From Dehalococcoidia bacterium UBA2160 (GTDB lineage Bacteria; Chloroflexota; Dehalococcoidia; Lucifugimonadales; UBA1123), in contig DCWO01000024.1 in assembly GCA_002328865.1 (NCBI GenBank), positions 1-29,511 of the forward strand: a DNA stretch of 29,511 nucleotides. The letters are read 5' to 3'. Below, one piece after another: positions 24,463 to 29,511 of the stretch. Position numbers and translations under genes: made by a program. Within the stretch, counting starts at the first letter, position 1; the number at the start of each line of letters is the position of its first letter. The notes under the pieces are model-generated. The model did no database searches. It saw only the letters and a list, made by a program, of their open reading frames with translations, and was not told the DNA's origin.

Positions 24463-24647
24463 TTCTCAGTTCGATGGTAAGGACCTCAAGCTCGTGAACC
24501 AGATCGTCGAATCGGTCACGTCTTCATCGATTGACCGCTCCAGCGTTTGGAACTGCGCATCGAGCGGTTCGCTGTACAGACGGAAGATGTCGTGGCTTTG
24601 CGGGGGAAGCGCGAAGTCTCCGACCGCCATCACGGGCACGAGGCCGG
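24463..24647 (-). pseudogene. Decayed C-terminal remnant of a sortilin/BNR-repeat paralog
   Basis: On the minus strand this stretch translates to GLVPVMAVGDFALPPQ, then DIFRLYSEPLDAQFQTLE and SIDEDV, which aligns with the C-terminal 60 residues of the intact sortilin-like protein at 25268-28459 (GLIPVVAVGDFAPPQQ, RLDAQFQALE, VIDEDV). One base is missing after the GTGACC at about 24508-24513; reading on in the shifted frame restores FDDLVHELEV, matching FDTLVHELEV. A TAG lies just upstream of the aligned part. No start, no propeller and no proper stop are left. Divergence at many positions means it is an old paralog, not a fresh copy. Confidence 0.75.
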
Positions 24648-24715
24648 ACCAGGGATGCTATTGGGCCCGGAATTCCCGTATGCGCTCATCGGGTCCGATG
24701 GTCGGCCTTGCGCTC

Positions 24716-25128
24716 TCACACGCCCAAGGCGGTCAAGGCTCTCTCATACTCGTCTGGCCTGACGTAGAGGACGTACCCGAATCCCCCTCGTCCATCGTTA
24801 ACGCCGCTGGAAGCGTATACGTCGACCTCAGCTCTCAATAAGCTCGCATGGATGTCCGCGATGGCGCCAATCTGTCGTCGCCCTGGACGAGCAAAGCCGG
24901 ATGAGGTCCGTCCAACACGAGTCCAGCCATCTTGGATTCGTTGGCCATCTTCGGCACGTCTTCCGGAAAGATCGTCAATTGCATGTGCATTGGTCCCACG
25001 GGAATTGCCGTGAAAGCCAGCAAGTTCACCCCCACGCCCGCGAGTTGGGAGAGCATGTTGTACGCTCCTCCGGGCTCATCCATCACCGTGGTCAAGAAAT
25101 AGTCGGCTCTTCGAACGCTAAACGGCAT
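24716..25128 (-). pseudogene. ACT-domain protein with a one-base frameshift
   Basis: From ATG at 25128 (GGGAGGGAG just upstream) the frame reads MPFSVRRADYFLTTVMDEPG, with two ACT-like halves (residues 1-70 and 70-137), and continues to VQGDD. There the frame ends early at 24835, but the next frame continues the same protein without a gap: IGAIADIHASLLRAEVDVYA, then GYVLYVRPDEYERALTALGV, to TGA at 24716. Adding a single A near 24861-24866 restores a 137-residue protein (DDKIGAIADIH). ACT domains bind amino acids or other small ligands as regulatory units; this one stands without an enzyme partner. The site has no slippery sequence, so a mutation or sequencing error is more likely than programmed shifting. 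Confidence 0.82.
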
Positions 25129-25267
25129 GGCTCCCTCCCCAACACCGACACACGTATGCTGCCCGATCATCAATACCGGTCCCGCTGCCCCATGATACGA
25201 CATCGGCGGATGGGGACGATCACATGTTGGTCATTCCAGTGGAGAACGTCAGTCGTCGGATTTCGCC

Positions 25268-28200
25268 CTACTCCGCCGTCCTCGGCACGATAGCGGGGAC
25301 CTCTAGCTCGTGGACCAGGGTGTCGAACTGGGCCACGTCTTCGTCGATCACCTGCTCCAACGCCTGGAACTGCGCGTCCAGCCGTTCGCCGAACACTCGG
25401 AAAACCTCGTACGTTTGCTGGGGCGGCGCGAAGTCGCCGACCGCGACGACGGGTATGAGGCCCGCCAGCTTGCCGTTCAGCGTGACCGGGAGCGTCAGCC
25501 TATCTCGGGCGCCCTTGTAATCGGTCTGAATCAGGACCGCCTCGATGTCGGACAGCTTCTTGTTCAGCGCCTCGGCGGATTGCGATACAGTGTCGGACGT
25601 AGTGGCGCCCGCGGCTCGCTTCGACCACTCGGTCACCTGGTCTCTCACGCTGCGGAGCCGGTTGACGTTGTCGTGGGTCTCGGAAAGCTTGTCCCGCAGG
25701 GTCATCAGCATGTCGAACTGGGCGTCAAGGTCCTCTTGAGTCGCCTCCACAAGCGGGTGCTTCACCAACTCGAACTCCTCGGTCTGCGATTGGTCGCCGA
25801 CTGTGAGTCGGACCGAATAGGTCCCAGGAGGGGCTTTGGGACCGGTCAAGGCGCCTGTCGTTGTCTTGTCGCCGGGCACTTTGTGAGCATCCGCATAACG
25901 GATGTTCCAATCGAACCGATTCAAGCCCGCCGTTTTGGTCAGATGTGCTTCGGGGGGGCCGTCATCGGACTCGGATTCGGGTTCGGCGGAGGTGAACGCC
26001 TTGATCTCGGCGCCGTCCTTGTCCAGGAACGATAGTGTTATGTCGCCGTCCGGTTGTTCGGCCAACCAGTAATGGATGCGCACTCCGCCTGGTGGGTTTT
26101 GACCTGAATCGAGGAGCTTGCGGACGGTTTGGCCCGTGACGTCACTGGACTCCGTATACGTGGCGACAGCTCCCAAACCGAGCTGATAGTTCTTGTACGT
26201 GCTGGGTTTGCCGCGGCCCGAAGTCGGCGCCAGCCGGTACGCCGGCCCAGGCTTCAGGAGCCGCACGCTCTGGCTTGCAACGTCGCCGGTCAGTTGGCGG
26301 AGTTGTGTCAGATCGTCCATGATCCAGAACGAGCGCCCGTGCGTTGCCGCGACCAGGTCGTCGTCCTTGACGATGATGTCGTAGACGGGCGCGACCGGCA
26401 GGTTCACGCGCAACGACCGCCACGAGCCCCCGTCGTCGGACGAGACGTAGATTCCCGTCTCCGTTCCGGCGAAGAGCAGGCCGCGCTGGCCCGGGTCTTC
26501 GCGTATGCAGCGGGTGAAGTCGCTCTCTGGCAGGTCGCCGGATATCTCGTTCCAGGACGCGCCATAGTCGTTGGTCTTGTAGAGCATGGGCCGGTTGTCG
26601 TCGAGTTTGTACCGCGTAGCGGCGATGTACGCGGTCGCTGGATCGTGCGGCGACGCCTCGATCATGCTAATCAAGGTCCATGGCTCGACGCCCGGAGGCG
26701 TTACCTCGGTCCACGTTTCGCCGCCGTCACGGGAGATGTGTACCAGGCCGTCGTCGGAGCCCGCCCAGAAGACGCCCTTCTCGTGAATCGACTCCACGAA
26801 CGCGAATATCGTGCAGTACGTCTCCGCGCCCGACGTGTCAAGCGTCACGGGCCCGCCCGACGGCTGTAGCTTCGTCGGGTCGTTTCGGGTCAGGTCCGGA
26901 CTGATCGCCTCCCACGAGCTGCCCTGGTCTCGCGATCTGAAGACGACGTTCCCGGTCACGTACAGGTCGTTCGGATCGTGGGGCGAGAACATGATCGGAT
27001 ACGTCCACTGGAATCGATACTTCATTTCGACGGCGCCGTAGCCGACGTTCAGTTCCGGCCACACGGTGATGATGCGAATCTGGCCCGTCTTGTGGTCGTA
27101 ACGCAGCATGTTTCCGCCGCCGCCGGGAGATGAGCCGACCGCGCCCGAGATCACGATGTTGGGGTCGTCCGGATGCACGGCGATGTAGCCGCTCTCGGAG
27201 CTGCCCACGGTATAGCAGTCGGCGTAAGGTATCGCGCCTTTGTGCGAGCGTGACGGGACGCTGATCGCCGAGTTGTCCTGTTGTGTTCCGTACAGGCGAT
27301 AAGGGAACTGGTTGTCGGCAGTGACGTGGTAGAACTGGGCCGTGGGTTGATTGTAGATCGTCGACCACGTGTCGCCGCCGTTGAAGCTGACGCACGCGCC
27401 GCCGTCGTTGCCCTCGACCATTCGTTGCGGGTCGTTCGGGTCGATCCACAGGTCGTGGTTGTCGCCGTGAGGCGTAGAGACCTGTGTGAATGTCTTGCCC
27501 CCGTCCACCGACTTCCAAGTCTGGTAGTTCAGAATCCAGACGGTGTTTTCGTCCTGGGGGTCGGCGAAGACGTGCTGGTAATACCACGGCCTGCCCTGGA
27601 GGTCGCGGTCGTCGCTGACCACTTCCCAGGTGTCGCCGCCGTCGTCGGACCGGTACAGCCCGCAATCCTTCGCTTCCACGGTCGCCCACACCCTGCCCGA
27701 CTTCGCGGGAGACACGGCCACGCCGATGCGTCCCATCGGACCTTTGGGCAACCCAGGATTGCCCGAGATGTCCTCCCAGGTGTTGCCGCCGTCAGTCGAA
27801 CGCCATAGGCCGCTGTCCGGGCCGCCGCTGGAGAGGTTCCAGAAGTTGCGTCGCGTCTGCCATATCGATGCGAACATCAAGCGAGGGTTGTTGGGGTCGA
27901 TGGACAGGTCCGCGGCGCCGGCGTCCTGGCTCTTGAACAGGACGTGCTCCCAGTTCTCGCCGCCGTCTTTCGAGCGGAATATGCCTCGTTGCTGGTTCGG
28001 TCCGAACGCATGGCCCAGGGCTGCAACGAAGACGACGTCTGGGTCCCGCGGATCGATGCGGACCCGAGAGATGTGTCGTGTATCTTTGAGCCCCATGTTC
28101 CGCCAGGTCTTGCCGGCGTCGGTCGACCGGTAGACGCCGTCGCCGTGCGTCACGTCCAGACGGATGCACGCTTCGCCCATGCCGGCATAGACGACGTTGG

Positions 28201-28459
28201 CGTCCGAATCGGCCACCGCGATCGCGCCGACGGAGGCGGTGTCGAAGAAGCCGTCTGACACGTTTTCCCAGTAGGTTCCGGCGTCGTACGTCTTCCAGAC
28301 GCCGCCCGCGCATGCGCCGAAATAGGCGACAGCCGGGTTCACGGGGTCTCCGGCGACGGCGACGACGCGACCTCCCCTGTGCGGTCCGATGCAGCGCCAC
28401 TCCAGCGCATCGAAAAGCTTGGCCTCAGCGTCGTCGGTCGATCTTGCAGCCTGCGTCAC
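25268..28459 (-). CDS. Sortilin/VPS10-type BNR-repeat beta-propeller protein
   Basis: A 1063-residue protein with many BNR/Asp-box repeats of the form S-x-D-x-G-x-T/S-W (for example STDAGKTW, SKDGGENW, STDGGNTW, SDDGGDTW, SVDGGKTF, SRDQGSSW, SRDGGETW, SSDDGGSW) over about residues 20-730, consistent with one or two large propellers of the sortilin-like kind. A linker, an Ig-like beta segment (about 840-910) and a helical, probably coiled-coil C-terminus (about 925-1060) follow. No signal peptide or membrane segment is seen, although most relatives are exported. The start is GTG at 28459 with GAGGTG upstream, and a strong promoter lies just before it. Such proteins may bind or hydrolyse glycans or peptides; the role here is unknown. 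A remnant of a paralog lies downstream beyond the ACT gene. Confidence 0.88.
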   Translation of the reverse strand: MTQAARSTDDAEAKLFDALEWRCIGPHRGGRVVAVAGDPVNPAVAYFGACAGGVWKTYDAGTYWENVSDGFFDTASVGAIAVADSDANVVYAGMGEACIRLDVTHGDGVYRSTDAGKTWRNMGLKDTRHISRVRIDPRDPDVVFVAALGHAFGPNQQRGIFRSKDGGENWEHVLFKSQDAGAADLSIDPNNPRLMFASIWQTRRNFWNLSSGGPDSGLWRSTDGGNTWEDISGNPGLPKGPMGRIGVAVSPAKSGRVWATVEAKDCGLYRSDDGGDTWEVVSDDRDLQGRPWYYQHVFADPQDENTVWILNYQTWKSVDGGKTFTQVSTPHGDNHDLWIDPNDPQRMVEGNDGGACVSFNGGDTWSTIYNQPTAQFYHVTADNQFPYRLYGTQQDNSAISVPSRSHKGAIPYADCYTVGSSESGYIAVHPDDPNIVISGAVGSSPGGGGNMLRYDHKTGQIRIITVWPELNVGYGAVEMKYRFQWTYPIMFSPHDPNDLYVTGNVVFRSRDQGSSWEAISPDLTRNDPTKLQPSGGPVTLDTSGAETYCTIFAFVESIHEKGVFWAGSDDGLVHISRDGGETWTEVTPPGVEPWTLISMIEASPHDPATAYIAATRYKLDDNRPMLYKTNDYGASWNEISGDLPESDFTRCIREDPGQRGLLFAGTETGIYVSSDDGGSWRSLRVNLPVAPVYDIIVKDDDLVAATHGRSFWIMDDLTQLRQLTGDVASQSVRLLKPGPAYRLAPTSGRGKPSTYKNYQLGLGAVATYTESSDVTGQTVRKLLDSGQNPPGGVRIHYWLAEQPDGDITLSFLDKDGAEIKAFTSAEPESESDDGPPEAHLTKTAGLNRFDWNIRYADAHKVPGDKTTTGALTGPKAPPGTYSVRLTVGDQSQTEEFELVKHPLVEATQEDLDAQFDMLMTLRDKLSETHDNVNRLRSVRDQVTEWSKRAAGATTSDTVSQSAEALNKKLSDIEAVLIQTDYKGARDRLTLPVTLNGKLAGLIPVVAVGDFAPPQQTYEVFRVFGERLDAQFQALEQVIDEDVAQFDTLVHELEVPAIVPRTAE

Positions 28460-28494
28460 GAAAACACCTCGCGGATACTGGATTGGTGGCGCCC

Positions 28495-28523
28495 ATTATA
28501 TCTGCCGGCATGTCATCCGTCAC
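28495..28523 (-). promoter_or_regulatory. Promoter of the sortilin-like gene
   Basis: On the minus strand GTGACG (28518-28523) is followed after 17 bases by a perfect TATAAT (28495-28500), about 36 bases before the GTG start. It is a good sigma70-type match. Confidence 0.6.
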
Positions 28524-28536
28524 TCCGCGACCCTTG

Positions 28537-28545
28537 TGATATACT
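28537..28545 (+). promoter_or_regulatory. Extended -10 promoter of the rhodanese gene
   Basis: TG, one base, TATACT (28537-28545) forms an extended -10 element about 42 bases before the rhodanese ATG. No clear -35 box is seen at 16-18 bases, which is usual for extended -10 promoters. It lies close to the divergent sortilin promoter. Confidence 0.4.
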
Positions 28546-28587
28546 CATCCGCACTGCCTGAGAATCAACTTTTGGAGGTGACCCCCG

Positions 28588-29439
28588 ATGACTGACCAGG
28601 GCTACGCGCGTCCCGAGCTGCTAGCCGACACCGATTGGCTGGCCGACCACATCGACGACCCCAACCTCCGGGTGGTCGATTGCGACAACTTTGACGAATA
28701 CCGACGCGCCCACATCCAAAATGCCGTGGGCATCAGAGTCCACCACTACATCAAGCATCCTGAATACACTTCGTCGCCTGCCGAGCACCCGTGGGTAGCC
28801 GAACCGGACGTGATGAAGGAGCTCATGGAGAGCATGGGCATCGGCGACGACACGCTGGTTGTCGCGTACGACACCAACGGCAGCCTGAACGCCGCGCGAT
28901 TCTGGTGGGTGCTCAACTACTACGGCCACACCAACGTGAAGGTGCTCAACGGCGGGTGGCGGAAATGGTTCGACGAAGGCAAGCCAATGTCCATGGATCG
29001 CCCGCCGGAAGCCAGCGTGACCTTCACCCCGCAGGCGAACGCCGAGCTGATATGCACGCTCCAAGACGGAGTGTCGGCCATCGGCGATCGGGACACGGTG
29101 TTTCTCGACGTGCGAACGGACGGCGAATGGGAGGGAACGAACGATCGCGGCAACCGCCGAGCCGGTCGCGTACCGGGCGCCGTGCACCTCGAGTGGGTCA
29201 ACTTCCTGACCGCGGACAGCCATCGCGCCTTCAAGCCGGCGTCGGAGCTCCGAGCGATGCTTGCGGGAGTCGGCGCAACCCCCGACAAAAACGTCATAAC
29301 TTATTGACAGGGAGGCATCCGTGCGGCGCACGGACTGTTCACGATGCGGCTCCTGGGCTATGACAACACCCGGAACTACGACGGCTCAATGGGCGAATGG
29401 GCCAACCGCGACGACACGCCTCTGGAGATGCCGGGGTAG
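28588..29439 (+). CDS. Two-domain rhodanese/thiosulfate sulfurtransferase, candidate selenoprotein (UGA at the catalytic Cys)
   Basis: Two rhodanese domains of the SseA/thiosulfate or 3-mercaptopyruvate sulfurtransferase type, total 283 residues if TGA at 29305-29307 is read through. The N-terminal domain (about 10-130) is the inactive one, with VVAYDTNGSLNAARFWW. The C-terminal domain has VFLDVRTDGEWEG, then VITY, codon 240 = TGA, QGGIRAAHGLFTMRLLGYDN and NYDGSMGEWANRDDTP, ending at TAG 29437-29439. In homologs the catalytic persulfide-forming Cys sits exactly at this TGA (CQGGIRAAH). A hairpin follows the TGA. Selenocysteine is the most attractive reading; a TGC/TGT base error or a dead gene are the alternatives. 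A stop at 29307 would leave 239 residues with no active site. The start is ATG at 28588 with GGAGGTGA upstream. Confidence 0.85.
29308..29337 (+). promoter_or_regulatory. Candidate bacterial SECIS hairpin after the in-frame TGA
   Basis: TCCGTGC (29318-29324) and GCACGGA (29328-29334) form a perfect 7-bp stem with loop GGC. CAG right after the TGA can pair with CTG at 29335-29337 across a 7-base bulge. The loop starts 17 nt after the TGA and opens with G, inside the limits I recall for bacterial SECIS elements (loop 16-37 nt from UGA, G among the first two loop bases). The region is also coding, so the hairpin could be chance in GC-rich sequence. Confidence 0.55.
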
Positions 29440-29511
29440 GGCTTCTCGACCATACGCAGCCAATGCCCGACGCACGGTAGGGGAGGGTTTCAAACCATCT
29501 GTTCCAACATA

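Noticed and set aside
24835..24870. Programmed frameshift in the ACT-domain gene
   Set aside because: No slippery heptamer, pseudoknot or internal Shine-Dalgarno is visible at the junction; a one-base loss is simpler.
29440..29511. GGTTT-C-AAACC palindrome near the end of the window as terminator of the rhodanese gene
   Set aside because: A 5-bp stem with a 1-base loop is not a convincing hairpin and has no T run; the window ends before more can be seen.

Overview
The window is a gene-dense stretch of a GC-rich bacterial chromosome. There is no rRNA, tRNA, CRISPR array, IS element or phage gene. The mix of an alternative complex III (ACIII) respiratory operon, a formyl-CoA transferase-like CaiB/BaiF protein, an HpcH/HpaI aldolase, a large sortilin/BNR-repeat protein and a PF20091-type hydrolase suggests a free-living aerobic organotroph. 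A marine Chloroflexota (SAR202-like) bacterium would fit. That placement is inference from gene content; no phylogenetic marker was tested. No stretch longer than 300 bases is without a gene or gene remnant.

Left part (1-8343): a 55-residue SEC-C zinc protein (-) and a DEAD-box RNA helicase (+). Then come an MFS transporter and a nucleoside deaminase (-) behind a leader with interleaved inverted repeats, and a CMD-family protein (+) converging on a CoA transferase (-). A homocysteine S-methyltransferase broken by an in-frame TAG and a gamma-glutamyltransferase (both -) follow.

Middle (8344-21534): full-length cobalamin-dependent methionine synthase metH (+), meeting a tyrosine-phosphatase-like gene (-) tail to tail over the shared bases CTAG. 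An eight-gene minus-strand operon for ACIII runs from 21336 down to 13139: a small membrane protein, pentaheme cytochrome c (ActA), molybdopterin-fold subunit (ActB1), iron-sulfur subunit (ActB2), two NrfD-type quinol-site subunits, ActD and a monoheme lipoprotein cytochrome (ActE). ActB, normally one fused protein, is two genes here. A good sigma70-type promoter and a CRP/FNR-like palindrome lie upstream, shared with a divergent aldolase gene.

Right part (21535-29511): an HpcH/HpaI aldolase, a PF20091-type hydrolase, a decayed C-terminal piece of a sortilin-like gene, a frameshifted ACT-domain gene, and the intact 1063-residue sortilin/BNR protein (-). Divergent from it is a two-domain rhodanese (+). 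In the rhodanese the catalytic cysteine codon of the CQGGIRAAH motif is TGA. The reading frame continues 44 codons to a proper stop and completes the domain, and a 7-bp hairpin with a GGC loop begins 10 nt after the TGA. This is a strong selenocysteine-rhodanese candidate and the most interesting point in the window.

Three genes carry lesions (TAG in the homocysteine methyltransferase, a 1-nt deletion in the ACT gene, a remnant of the sortilin gene), so sequencing error must be weighed for each. The TGA stands out because it falls exactly on the catalytic residue.
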